A stretch of 64,000 nt of DNA. It comes from Symmetrospora coprosmae (taxonomy: Eukaryota; Basidiomycota; Cystobasidiomycetes; Symmetrosporaceae). Where the stretch lies: assembly GCA_008802785.1 (NCBI GenBank), contig VUYT01000030.1, forward strand, positions 1 to 64,000, written 5' to 3'. Each line of letters begins with the position of its first letter. Position 1 is the first letter of the stretch. A program made the translations under genes and the position numbers. Below, one piece after another: positions 21,355 through 32,352 of this stretch. Below the pieces are notes generated by a model that made no database searches, was not told the origin of the DNA, and was given only the letters and a program-made list of their open reading frames with translations.

Positions 21355-24292
21355 TGGCGGCGGACAGGGGCGCGCTCCGCGGATTGGCGTGTGTCGATTC
21401 TTGGGGAGCAGCCTGTGCTGCATTCCGCTTTGACGACTTTGTCGGACGCTGCGAGGCAGACTCGCTCGGTGCGATGCTGCTCGAGCCCGCATCGCTGGCT
21501 GCCGATGACGGAGCCGCAGGCGGTGTGAGCGAGCTCGAGATGCGCTTCTCCTTCTTTGACTCTAGAACGTCGTCGAGCGTGACTGTCCGCACAACCGCTT
21601 CTGCAAGCCTCTCGTCATCTTCTGCATCCGCTGCGCCTTCTCCATCCATCTCAGTCTCGTCGCCTTCCAGCAGCTGGTGCGAAACGCTATCCACGCTCGG
21701 GTCTACTGCATCGCTCGATGTCGAGCTTTGTCCACTCCCTGAACTCATTACCGGCTTCGCCGGCAGGCTTGGATGTGCCTCTGGCAGTGACGCTGCCTCG
21801 CGCTCTTTGCCCTTTCCTTTATCCTTATCATGGCTCCTGCTTCTTGTCGACCCACTCGTTGTCCCCGTGCTCCGCCCTCCGGCACTCAACACGCTGAGAC
21901 TGCCAGACACGCTCGTGCCCGTGCTCGTGCTGACCGACGAGGACGAGCGCGAATGCCGACTGGTCCCGCTCGCAGCCGAGTTGGTACTGCCGCCCAGATT
22001 CGTCAGAGCAGGTCTTTGCTGACTCTGCACTGGTTTGTTGTCTTTAATTTGCCGCCCGGGCGGCCGCGAGCCGGACCCAGCCGCTGATGACGAAGCGGAC
22101 GAGGTCTGGCGCATTGGGCGGAGATCCGACAATGGCGAGATGGGCACTGAGCCAAGGCTGTTGTTCAGCCGCTGGACTGCTGATGATGTCGATGCTGTGC
22201 GTATGGACGACGTCGAAGTCGTGGTGGAGATGGAGGAGCGGGACGAGTGCGATCGGGTCGAATGCGGCCTGCTCCGCGGCTGTGCTGCCTGTGATGCTGC
22301 ATGCCCAGACATTGATGCAGGCTCGCCATCTGGTAGCGAGGTCGAGGGCGTAGCAGACGCGAAGTTGGGAGGAGGGAGGTGCTGGGCATACTGCATCGCG
22401 GGCGAGGACATGGTGATCTGGATCGGTGGGGGGAGCTCATGCGGGGCCAGATGCTGCATAGTCTGCTGATATGCCATCTGCTGTGCTCCTTGCATTGACA
22501 CTGGCACAGCGTAGTAGGCATACTGCTGCGGCTGACCCTGTCCCTGACCTGACGCGGAGACTGGGACAGGCTGATATACGAAAGTCGGGGCAGATGGGCG
22601 TAAAGCATTACTGCTGTTCTGCTGAGTGTAGGTCTCTTGAGGTGGTGAAACAACCACGGCATTCGAAGATTGTGTGGGTGGATACGCTTGGTAGGCGTAG
22701 ACCGGCAAGTCCGCGGGAGGTGCCGACATGGTTATAGGCATGTCGGACGACGGTGCGCTCGCTGCCATGTATTGTTGAGGTTGGGGTTGCTGGGCGGGGT
22801 ACGTGGACGCGCTGCTGGGTCCGGCGGTAGATTGATTATTGAAGATACGCAGACGAGCTTCCTGGTAGGCCGCTTCACGCTCCTCGAAAGTCAGAGCGGT
22901 ATTCTGTCCCGACCCGCCCCGTGCGACTGGCGAGTTGCGCCGGGAGCCAGAACCCGAGCCATTGGCGGTACGTGCCATGATGCGGATGGGCCCTGCTTGC
23001 GAGGTTGGGCTGACCGCTGAGCTGAGCTCGGACTGTTGGTCTTGCTGAGCAGCCAGGCGTGGCGAGCCTAGCGAGCCTGCAGATGAACCTGCGATGCTAC
23101 TGGGCAGAGTGGGTGCTACTGAAGAGCCGATAGATGGTGAGGGGTGGCTTTGTGGCTGTCTGATCAGGCTGATCGGTGAGATTGCCGAGGCCGGCACTGG
23201 CATGGGTGGCACAAGCGAGCTGATTCGGACGGAAGGGCTGAAGAGAACAACTTTCAGTCTGTGCCCGCCGCCTAACCCTCTCTGTAGCGCAGTGATGCAG
23301 CACCCACTGTCGCGTGCGCTCCGTCTTGACCAGGACAATGATCCCGTCGATGACGCTGGATTTCCCGGTTGGGTGAACGGCAGGGGTGTGGCCCGGAGCA
23401 GCGAACCCGCCAACGCCTCCAGCAGGGCCGTTAGGCGATGAGGGCGGAGCTCCACCCTGCGCAGCTGTGATGCCCCCCTGCCCCGCGACGTGCCCCTGCT
23501 GCATGTAGCCCGGTGAAGGTGGAGACTCGAGCTCGCGCGTCACGCCCCACATGTCGGCCAACCGGTGAATGAGCAGTCTCTGATACGAGTTGAGAGCAGG
23601 AGGGAATAGAGGCGGGATACACCTCATGCGGGATCGCCTGTGGTGCAGGCCATATAAGCCTTCCGGCTCTGCGGCGCGTGTCGACCACCCCAGTCCGAAG
23701 CGGGAACTCACTGAGGATCCTCGACGAAATTCTCAATCTCGAGGTCGGACTTGAGGATGAGGATACGGTCCTTGCTGACGCGCAGGCCTTCAAGGAGCAG
23801 CTTGTCTATCTGCTGCGACTGGGGAGGCTGCGCGTCGAGCGGGCTTGCGGGACGGGGTGACACGGACCTCGGCGTCGTCGACCTCGGTCCACCTGCTTCG
23901 GCGGACAAGTATGGCATTGAAGCGGGTGATGGAGCCGAGCCCTGAGCATCTCCTGACGGCGTCATTGCAGCAGCGGCGGGTGAGGGTGAAGGTGATCTCC
24001 CGCGATGGTTCGGCGGCGCGCTTCCGCGCCCTGCAACGCCAACGCTTAGCGAGCTGGGACCGCCGCCGCTGCCTGCTGCCGTGCCGTGCTGCATCACATC
24101 CCGTCTAGATGTGCTGCTGTTGATGCTGCTCGCGCTGAGGGCCCTCCTGTGCAGCGTGGGAAACTCGCTCGTCCCGTCCTCCTGCTCCTGCTGCTGCTCG
24201 TGGCCATGGCCATGGTCCTGCTCCGCCTCGACCGCCTGGTGAATGACGAGCTGCGATGATGGCGCGAGCTCGGGCGGCTCAACAAGGGCCAT
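20228..24292 (-). CDS. R3H-SUZ domain RNA-binding protein (1306 aa)
   Basis: R3H proteins bind single-stranded nucleic acid and act in mRNA control. Three exons: 24292-23712, 23637-23308 and 23237-20228 (both junctions phase 2). After a Ser/Pro-rich N-terminus comes LLEGLRVSKDRILILKSDLE, then the R3H core NSYQRLLIHRLADMWGV with the invariant RxxxH. The SUZ-like segment LTFEEREAAYQEARLRIFNN follows about 100 residues later. The rest is a very long Gln/Ser/Pro-rich region with a polyQ run, ending DIPRPVPRSGATLFDPNA, a tail shared with R3HDM1/2-type proteins. It is probably cytoplasmic and granule-forming, by composition. The start at 24292 is the first ATG; a short upstream exon cannot be excluded. 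Confidence 0.85.
21306..21352 (-). repeat. CAG/CTG trinucleotide repeat (polyQ)
   Basis: About 15 CTG units on the plus strand, read as polyglutamine in the R3H protein. Further shorter Gln clusters lie nearby at about 20996-21021. Confidence 0.95.
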
Positions 24293-24976
24293 CCTATCTA
24301 CGTTTGCGCTGTACTGGATCAATCAGGCGTATTCGAGGTGTGCCGCTGTCGTCACCGGAGCTGGTGCTGCCAACATGGCCGCCGCGTAGAGGGGAGTGGA
24401 GGCAAGACGAGCATTCGCAGCTTGTCCTCCGAGCAATTCAATCCATCGGAGAAGAGATGCTTTCAGCGTCGAATGAGGGAAGATAGTGCTTGCAAATCAC
24501 GCAACAACTATGCCGGTCGCCCATCTCGGCCTGCGATGCTGCATTGACCGTGCTCGAAGCAAGCGCCACGTCCTGCTGACCTCTGAGCATCCCAGAGCTA
24601 TCAGCTGCTTCCGAAGTAAAGGGCATCCGCGCATGAGCAGAGCATCAATCCGAGGACCCTCTATCAATCAATCCCAGTGCGCTTCAAGGGGCCCATCGCG
24701 GCGATGTCGGCCCTATGTCGTCGAGGAACGCGGGAAACGTAAACGGCGTTGGCAGCTCCCCAAAAAGCCGCGACGGTCATCCACCGTGTCTCTGCGTCTC
24801 TCTGATCTGATCTGCTCTCCTCTTCCTCTGCTACGAATCAAACTGCGTTCTTCATTCTCGGTGCCTTTCTCTAATCACGACGGACAGCCATCACCGCCTT
24901 TGCCATTCATCCCTTCAACGTCAAACCATCCTAGCAGGAGCATCCTTGCTGCTGCCGCACTCTGTCACCATTCAGC
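24293..24976. other. Divergent intergenic region
   Basis: Separates the R3H gene (minus) from the first unknown paralog (plus) and should contain both promoters. The end is pyrimidine-rich (ctctgatctgatctgctctcc). No coding frame supported. Confidence 0.5.
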
Positions 24977-26095
24977 ATGCAGAAAGGTCCTAGGGCCTCG
25001 TCAGCTCCCTCGGCCGATGCAGCCATTGCAGTACTCGAAGCTAACGCCCAGCGGGTGATGGAGGTCACGCGAAGCTGGCGAACGGCGCGCCAGCAGGACA
25101 TGGCAAAACAGCTCGAGGCACTTTTCAAGAATCAGAGTCAGCACCTGTCCCAATTGCCCTATGTCAGCAAGCTGCTCTCCAGTGCTGTCGGGGGTTTTCA
25201 GCGTAAGAGACTTCATCGCCTACCCCGGGCCCAGGCTGAGCTGACGCAGTACAGCCTCCTCGATCATCCTAGCTGGTTCTGAACTAGCGCAGCAGTTCGG
25301 AGAAATCCTGCAAGACTTGCGCGCCTTCGCCCTTGCAGTCTTGACTCTCAAGTACAAGCAACCGCGGCGACAGGTGGACAACTCGGACATCAGGACGGAA
25401 CAGAGCACAATCTTCCAGGCCATCGCCAAATTCGAGCTATCGGCCGACGAGAAGCTGAGGAGTGGTTTGACAACGACGTTGTCGCGAAGATCAGTCCAGC
25501 AATCAAGGCTTGGTATGATGTCAAATGGAGCAGGTGAGTTCCCCTTTCTCGGTCAGTCAATCATACAGAATCTATACAAACCTCACACTATCCGATTTGA
25601 TATCGCATATCGCGACAACCATTAGGCTCCTGGTTCATCACGACATGCAAGTCAGGGAGCGTGAGAGTCCCGCGGCTAGCAAGCGTGGCAGGGCCTTCAG
25701 GACGCCTAAAGACCACCTCGCACTCCAAGCTGCGATCCGAGCCGGCTACGATGTCATCTGGCTCGGATTCGAAGAGCACAGACTTTATCGCGAGAAGCTT
25801 CTTTGCCGAAAAAGCCGGGACGACAGGAGTCCAGAAAACTTTCTCCTCCAGCACGGCAAGCTACGGGACGCTAGCGGAAAGCCATGCTTGTCAAAGGACT
25901 CCGCATGGTTCCGACCGCTGCGAGATCTGGGTAGACGTTCGGAGCTCCTACCTGATCCGACCTCCAATGCAAAGAGCGGGATGTTTGAGGGCTTCTTCTC
26001 CATCAACACGGAGCGTAGCAGGGGAGCGAGGCAGTCCGATACATCTCATTCAAGACCGATCCATCCCGTGCGCGCTCCTTCGGACCCCCTGCTAA
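24977..26095 (+). CDS. Unknown protein, first of two tandem paralogs
   Basis: No known family recognised. Exons 24977-25202, 25288-25533 and 25626-26095 give 313 aa; intron 1 is phase 1 (gtaaga..actag) and intron 2 phase 1 (gtgagt..attag). The N-terminus MQKGPRASSAPSADAAIAVL leads into helices (ARQQDMAKQLEALFKN). Exon 2 carries QQFGEILQDLRAFALAVLTL, the segment shared with the downstream gene (GQFAYMILELRAFAYMELAL), with intron 1 just before it in both. No signal peptide or membrane span. The 3' end is uncertain: the other frame up to 26364 contains GRLNLSRWFRRRQPEE, resembling a segment at 28330-28360. A fourth exon (donor at 25931, acceptor before 25975) would keep the frame and give 388 aa. 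Confidence 0.6.
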
Positions 26096-26364
26096 GTTCG
26101 CGACAGCGCGCTCTGTCATCTGCCCCTCGCTCTTCGGTCGATCTGACCATACCAAATCGCCGCACGAGCCGACCGGACGCGCCGAGCGATACGTCACAGC
26201 GAAAGGGGCGTCTGAATCTCAGCCGCTGGTTCAGAAGGAGGCAACCGGAAGAGCGTTCTGCTGCTGCCGCCGGAACAGCTCAACGTTCGATGTCTGGCAG
26301 GCCCCTCTCTGTCGGACCGGTACCGCCTGCGTCGGCAACCGAGCTCAGGAGACCCGGACACTAG

Positions 26365-26999
26365 CAATGCGCTGGGCCCTCGCGGATGCTTCGCACCGTG
26401 ACAGGATCGGACATGTGCGCTCCATTTGCTTACTTTGCTGAAGATCGCAGCACAGATGCTACAGCCAGATTTGACCCAAGCCTGTACTCTACAAAGATCT
26501 TAACATCATGCATCGCCATTCGGCAGAACCCTTCGCCTAACCAGTCAGTCCTGCCCAGAAACGTCGCCTGAAGACCATCTTCGTATCTCTACCCGCGGCT
26601 ACGTCCGGTGCTCTCGTACTTTCGGCGTACCAGTAAGCGCAAGCCCTATGGTCCAAAGCTTAGCTCCACTGTAGCTGACATCCCCCTTGGTGTTGGCACA
26701 AGTAGCAGCTGCCTCCCTTTGTACAGCAGCGCTCTGACACCTTTCTTACGACCCCTTATAGCGCCTCTGGACTGCTGTGGCGGTGCCGACTGCGTTCGGT
26801 AGCCTATACATCTTTGAAACGCTGTTCAGGTGTCGGAGATTTCTGGAGGGCATCCGTCTCTTCGCTTCGTTACATTGCGGCTGACAGCTCCAGCAAGCAC
26901 CTCTCAAGCGGAATTCTCGTCCCGTCTCAACCTCCCCTACTTCAGCGCCTCTTCCTCCCACCTCGCCCTGACAACTCAATACTTGTCCATTCGTCCAGC
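26365..26999. other. Spacer between the tandem paralogs
   Basis: Presumed promoter of the second paralog. Only short frames, without motifs. Confidence 0.5.
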
Positions 27000-28276
27000 A
27001 TGAGTGTGGATCCGTCATCTTGGCTCGCTTATGGTAGAAGCTCAACTGGCTTCGTTGGGCTGAGGCACGGCGCCCGCCAGATCCTGCAAGCTACCGAAGG
27101 CATCAACTGGGAGTTTCTGAGCCAAACAGACCATGCAAATAAGTCATCAGAATTAGCAGCTCTGCTCGTGCGATTGACCGGACACACGCCCCAACCGCTT
27201 CAGCCTGTTCAAGCTTTGCAGGAGTTTCGCTTCATCGCGGATCACCGCAAGCCGGCCATTGACGGTGAAGTTGGGCACTAAGCTTGGTGGTTGGTCGTCT
27301 TCTACGCTGCACGCTCAATGCTCGTGCTTCCTGCATTGCTCTGAATCCGCAGCCGATCGCGGCCAGTTCGCGTACATGATTCTCGAGCTGCGAGCGTTTG
27401 CCTACATGGAGCTTGCCCTGCGATGCAGTCGGAAGTCATACGGAGGCATCACAGACAATCCGGTCAAGCTTGCGTGCCGACGCGTACAAGATGCCGTCCA
27501 CACGGTAGAGTGCTCTAAGGAGTCAAAGCTGAAACAGCAAGACAGCGAGAACAAGGTACCTTGGGCCATCAAAGCTTGGAAGAGAGTAGATCTCAGCGCG
27601 TGAGTGCACAGCATGCAACAGATGCTCACACCCCGCAGGAGTGCGATCGCAGATACTTAGCAGACTGGCGGGGCTGGCTGACTTCCCTGGCGATCATTTC
27701 CAGGATATTCGACACCATTGGCGACGTTCAGAGGAGGGCCGCTGCACATACAGCAGACTCAGACCGTCCGAAGACCCTGGCAGGACGACTGCGCGACAAA
27801 GGTCCAGAGGTCCTGCTCGTTGGCGTTGGCAATGAAGGCTGCGGTGTAGTTTGGCGGACCCTGGCAAACCTGATGCGGTACTACGATGCTCACTTCCGCC
27901 TGCCGAGCAGCGAACTTCTGCCCCGTGCCTTATGGGCTGCCACCCTCCTGCGCGATCCCGTTTCAAGGCACCTTGTGTTTCGGGAGACTACGTGTGGTCA
28001 CGGCCGCCGGATGATCTCCCTCGTCGAGTGAAAGGGTTCCAGCCTCCTTCGCCCAGGTCAGGCACCCTCACGATGCCCGGCAGATCAGTAGGATTCCTGC
28101 CATGGCGAGCAACGCCGTCGGCGGCGAGCGCTTTGTTTTCTGCTGCCTCATCCTCGCGTGGGCCATCGCCTGACACAAATACATCCTCGCGAAACTCTTC
28201 GGCTTCAGGCACAGATACCTGGAGAACGACAACCAGCACGACAAGTAGTAGGAACTCAGGTGCTGCTGCGCTTTGA
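27000..28276 (+). CDS. Unknown protein, second of two tandem paralogs
   Basis: No known family recognised. The model has exons 27000-27264, 27353-27599, 27653-27991 and 28057-28276 and 356 aa. Intron 1 is phase 1 (gtgaag..ccgcag), intron 2 phase 2 (gtgagt..tcgcag) and intron 3 phase 2 (gtgtgg..gcccag). It starts MSVDPSSWLAYGRSSTGFVG. Exon 2 has GQFAYMILELRAFAYMELAL, matching the upstream gene at the same position after intron 1. Exon 3 encodes a hydrophobic/helical domain (WRGWLTSLAIISRIFDTIGD, RDKGPEVLLVGVGNEGCGVV). The tail is Ser/Thr/Arg-rich. The last intron is the least certain; a downstream frame (to about 28559) with SSGSLFRWFSQQARRP resembles the tail of the first gene and may belong here. 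Confidence 0.6.
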
Positions 28277-28719
28277 AGAACCGCAGCATCAGCCCAGTCC
28301 AGCCAACGACAGCCCCCGCAGATCGAGCGGTAGCCTTTTCCGATGGTTCAGTCAGCAAGCCAGACGTCCAGCGATGGAGCACAGCGGTAGTGCGCTTCAG
28401 CACCGCCGCATCCCGTTAGTCTCTACTCCTCCCAGGGCTCTCTCTGTTTACGCCCCCGTGTCTTCGGTGTCGGCACAAGCAGTTCCTCCGAAGAGAAGAG
28501 CGCTAATCCCATGGCGGCGCGCCTCACTCGTCCCGCCAACCTTCCGCTCGAGGCGATGAAGATCAGAGCACGCTCATCTTGTCGGGGTACGGCTTTCTAC
28601 CGACTCAGCAATGCGCGAATGCTCGGACCTCATTGCCACTGACGAGGCTAAGGAAATGCTACAGCGATACCCGATCGGCATTTGTACACCACATAGATCT
28701 AACTGCCCTGACCTGTCAT
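28277..28719. other. Convergent region, possible 3' coding tail
   Basis: Mostly the 3' flank of the second paralog. An open frame ending at 28559 encodes SGSLFRWFSQQARRPAMEHS and RRIPLVSTPP, similar to the tail frame of the first paralog. I could not find a phase-consistent junction linking it to the exons. Confidence 0.4.
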
Positions 28720-29669
28720 TCAGCAACAACCTCCGCCCGATTTCGTCATTCCCGCTCCGAGGTTGACCCCCGGGAAGCTACCCTGGCCCTTCCGCCGCTT
28801 GTTGGCAAGCTTCTCGCGGTTCTCGAGCAGGCGCTCGTGTATCTTCTTTGCCGTGGTCTCGAAAGCCTCTTCGATACCTTGCCCCGTCTTTGCGCTCGTC
28901 TCAATGTAGGCCATGCCGTTGTCCTCGGCCCATTCCTGGGCTTCCTCGCGCGTTATCTCACGTGTCTCGGTCGTGTCGACTGACGGCGTGCAAGAGTCAG
29001 CTAAGCTGATCTGCAAGAAACCTGTTCAAAGGAGCAGGAGCCCACCCTTGTTGCCGACCAGGATGATGACAACGTCTTCCTCCGCCCATTGCTTCAAGTC
29101 ATCGAGCCAGATGTGCAAGTCCGCGAAGCTTCGCCGATTGAGCACATCAAAGACGAGCAGACAGCCTTCGCTGCCGCGGTAGTAGCTGCGCGACACGGCC
29201 CGAAAGCTCTCCTGCCCGGCTGTGTCCCAGATCTGCGGAAGTCGGGGGCGTTAGCCTAGGGCGACTTGCCGGGAAGTCAATAGCACACTTCACTCACCTG
29301 CAGCTTGATCTTTCGACCATCGTCCAGGTCTATGAGCCGGCTGCCAAACTCGACGCCGATCTGGGCATCCTCCTATCAGCCTGAGTTGCCACGAGAGGCC
29401 TCAGCCAGGGCAGCCTCACCGTAGGCTCGCTGGCCGCGCCGAGGAAGCGCTTGTCCGTGAGCTGGACGAGTATAGATGATTTCCCAACTGCTGAATTGCC
29501 GACGATGCAGAACTCTGGACAGATTGAGGGTGGTTGTTCGATTGATGTCAGCCTCAAGGCTGGACGCCAGGCTGAGGGAAGCTCGCCGGAGTTGCTGCAG
29601 CAGCTGGATAGTGGAAGGTAAGGACCCACTCTGGATGTAGTCATAGCTGTAGTTCTGCTGCTCGGTCAT
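28720..29669 (-). CDS. Rab GTPase, Rab4/Ypt4-like
   Basis: Small GTPase of vesicle traffic. Five exons: 29669-29630, 29514-29420, 29360-29298, 29232-29046 and 29000-28720, giving 221 aa. All nucleotide-binding motifs are present: P-loop GNSAVGKSS, switch II WDTAGQESFRAVSRSYYRG, GNKAD (NKxD) and ETSAKTG. The effector region EPTIGVEFGSRLIDLDDG and IKLQIWDTAGQ resemble Rab4/Rab14/Rab2, with Rab4 the closest by eye. The C-terminus KSGGGCC is a double-cysteine prenylation signal. Residues after NKAD (SCTPSVDTTETREITREEAQ) form a slightly long G4-to-helix loop. Early endosome recycling is the family role; the exact Rab subclass is inferred. Confidence 0.88.
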
Positions 29670-30824
29670 TGCTGCAGCATGAAAGGCTCGGGCCCGCACG
29701 CGCACAGATGGCAGTCGAGATGGCCGCGCTGGCTTCCCGCGAAGCTGGAAAGTCGAAGGGATCCGGATGTGTCGAGAGGCAGTCTGTTGCTTGCGCTACT
29801 CTGCCAGTGATGCTTCCTGCCGCCCGAATGCCCGTCTCCTCTTTGCGGGTGGACAGACGAGCTTCACTCTTTTATCCGACTCGCTGATTCCAGCCAGCGT
29901 CCGGGCCGATGCTCCACAGGGTTCCCTCGCAGACAGCACACGATGTCTCGGGTGGGAGCTGCAGATACTGCAGTGCTCTTCTGATCGGTTGTTTGCAGTA
30001 CGAGCGAGTCGCGGGTCGCCCTCGGTAGGGAGGATCCGGAAACGTGATCACAGCCGCCACCGCTCGGTCGGCCAGACGTCGGCATGCAGCCATCACGACG
30101 GCAGGAAGACAGGGATCTGTATGCTCATTCGCCGTCAGAGCTTCTCCGGATCAATGGTTATCTGCACCGGAAGGTCACGCGCACAGGCGTTGCGTTGCAA
30201 TTCGGTCTACGTCCGACGTCACTGTCCGTACGCAGTCCCGCCACCGACCGGACAGGACAAGCTGAAGCTCATGTCGACGAGGACCCTGAGCGCCCACTGT
30301 CCTTGGTCTGACGCCCACACATCCACTGTCAGTCCCTTCGACGCTCTATATACCATCCTCGCAGCTCCAGATTCGCGCACAATGCTTCAGACAACCTGGG
30401 TCCCCGCAGTCTCGAAGCGTACCGGCTTCCGAGTCGCGTTGGCAGCCAGCGTTCGCTTCTTCGTAGCGAGCGTCGTCGTTTACGTGGCCATGCGCTCAAC
30501 GCATGCGACACGATCAGGGAGCCTTCTGATTAGCGACGGCTGAGCCGACAGCTCGTCTGCATGCGCAACAGGATGTTGCCCCGCAGGGATGCTTGTTCAG
30601 ACATGCAGGTGAGCGCGGTCCGGTTATCAAAGTCCGCACTGGCACATCCTGAACCTTTAATCAGAGCAGGAACGATGCCCATCTTCCGCACGACCAGCTC
30701 CTGGGTACCGGCCTCGTCAAGCGGGTCCGTAGGGCGCCATACGTTACCCAGGACGCTGGAGAAACAAGTCCGCGACGGTTTAGACCGGGCCCCACCAGAC
30801 TGCCATTCGCGAAAGCATGTAGCC
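29670..30824. other. Long intergenic region, no firm gene
   Basis: A 1.15-kb stretch between the Rab start and the end of the FAH-domain gene. A TATATA element at about 30347-30352 precedes an ATG at 30382 with a 53-codon frame (MLQTTWVPAVSKRTGFRVAL, hydrophobic middle), which could be a tiny membrane protein, but the evidence is thin. The surrounding long plus-strand frame is rich in Cys, Arg and Ser and looks fortuitous. Confidence 0.35.
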
Positions 30825-31864
30825 CTATTCTCCCTTGAAGCTGTACCCTCCCTTGCGGCCCTTGGCATCGCCCTTCCAGCTCAGCAACTGCTTGCCTTCT
30901 ACGCTCTCGAGCGCAGCAGCCAACGTTTCACCATCTTTGACGGGTCCGACGCCCTCTGGTGTGCCCGTGAGGAGGAGATCGCCCTCTTCGAGCGTCATGA
31001 TGCCCGAGACGTGCTCGATGAGCTGCGGAATCTGGAAGCTGTGCGATTCGCAAGGGGGTCAGCTTGCTCATTTGTCACGGAAGCGGAGACACACACATCA
31101 TATCGCTAGTGCTGCCAGCCTGCTTGACCTTGTCGTTGATCTTAAGCCACAGCCGCAGGTTGTGCGGGTCCGGTACGCTATCCGCAGGGAGAAAGTCGCT
31201 AACCGGGCAGAATGTGTCGAAGCCTATGCCAGGACATTTGTCAGCAAGAGCGCTCCATGTTGCGCGACGAGCGGGGATACGGACCCTTGACAGCCGACCA
31301 AGGGAGACCCTTTTTCTTGACGACTTCTTGCAAGTTCCGCGCGGTCCTACGTACAAGGACATCGTCAGCTGACGTTGAGAGCTTGCTGTAGTCACCATGC
31401 GCTCCTTCATTAGGACTCACATATCGATGGCCAACGTGTAGCCAGCAACGTATTTCATCGCCTCGCTAGCAGGGACGTCTCGCGCCTTCCGGCCCATCAC
31501 GACGCCGAGCTCGACTGCGGGATTGCATATGCTCTGCGTTAGTCGTGTGCACAAATAGCATCGGACGAGGCGCCCTCGGGGTTGGCATTACCACAACCAA
31601 CCCTCGTAGTGGACATCAATTCCCTTGGGCAGCTCGACCGTTCCACCGTTCGCGAGGTAGGAGGTAGTGGGCTTGAGGAAGAAGAAAGGCTCCTTAGGAA
31701 GCGCATTGCCCATCTCTGCGGCAGTGCACAAAGACCCCTCAGCCCCTGATAGCTCTTCGAAACCTCCGAAGATGTCCAGGTCCCGACGAGCCCTTTGCAT
31801 GCTTGGCATAGTTGCGCCCGATAGCGACGCATTTCTTGCCAGACTTGAAGAAGTTGTGCGCCAT
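30825..31864 (-). CDS. Fumarylacetoacetate hydrolase-family protein (FAHD1-like acylpyruvase)
   Basis: FAHD1-type enzymes hydrolyse acylpyruvates and decarboxylate oxaloacetate, often in mitochondria. Six exons: 31864-31792, 31715-31602, 31514-31421, 31346-31285, 31223-31097 and 31038-30825, giving 227 aa, the usual length. It starts MAHNFFKSGKKCVAIGRNYA. The key motifs are KEPFFFLKPTTSYL, VHYEVELGVVMG (metal-binding Glu residues), GYTLAIDMTARNLQ, KGFDTFCPV and LLTGTPEGVGPVKDG, and the end is RKGGYSFKGE. Intron 1 appears to start with GC (gctcgt), because only that junction restores the conserved KEMGNALPKEP reading. There is no clear presequence, so location is open. The remaining introns are GT..AG. 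Confidence 0.88.
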
Positions 31865-32352
31865 TTGCGAGGAGATGGTGGATATATCGTTTGATGAGTG
31901 CGGTGCGAGCGGATGAGACGTGTCGTAGAGCTCTCCGCGCTGGACCCGTGCAAGCGGGCACGTCGGCAAGTTCCAGCACAAATGGCCTTGCTTTCTCACG
32001 CGGGCCACCGAAACAACGTCTGGCAACTCTGCGGGCTAGAGCTCATCAGGATAACCTGCCGGCTGCAGGTCGGCATGGCTAAGCCAGTTTCGCTACTGCT
32101 TATCGTCCGTCGTGCTTTCTGCTGCACATGCAGTTCCGACGCTGATGCAATAGCCGGCGAGTGCCTTTCCTCGTAGCTCAGGGACGGCCGGTTGCGCATG
32201 GCCACGGGCATGTGCACCCCAGAAAAGACGAGAATGCATTGCACGCAAAGTCTGCTACTACAATACTGAATGAGATGCTCGTCACAAGCGCTCCGGAAGA
32301 AGTCACGTGCAAGAGGGGGACACGACGCGTCGCATCGTTCGTCGAGGCCAGA
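31865..32352. other. Intergenic, FAHD1-like promoter
   Basis: No coding frame supported. Confidence 0.5.

Noticed and set aside
25525-26364. 279-codon plus-strand frame taken as a whole gene
   Set aside because: Its start lies inside an exon and intron of the first paralog. Only its 3' part has possible paralog similarity, so I kept it as an alternative terminal exon.
29767-30543. 258-codon plus-strand open frame between Rab and the FAH-domain gene
   Set aside because: Cys/Arg/Ser-rich, no motif, no splice or promoter support for its start. It looks like chance in GC-rich DNA.
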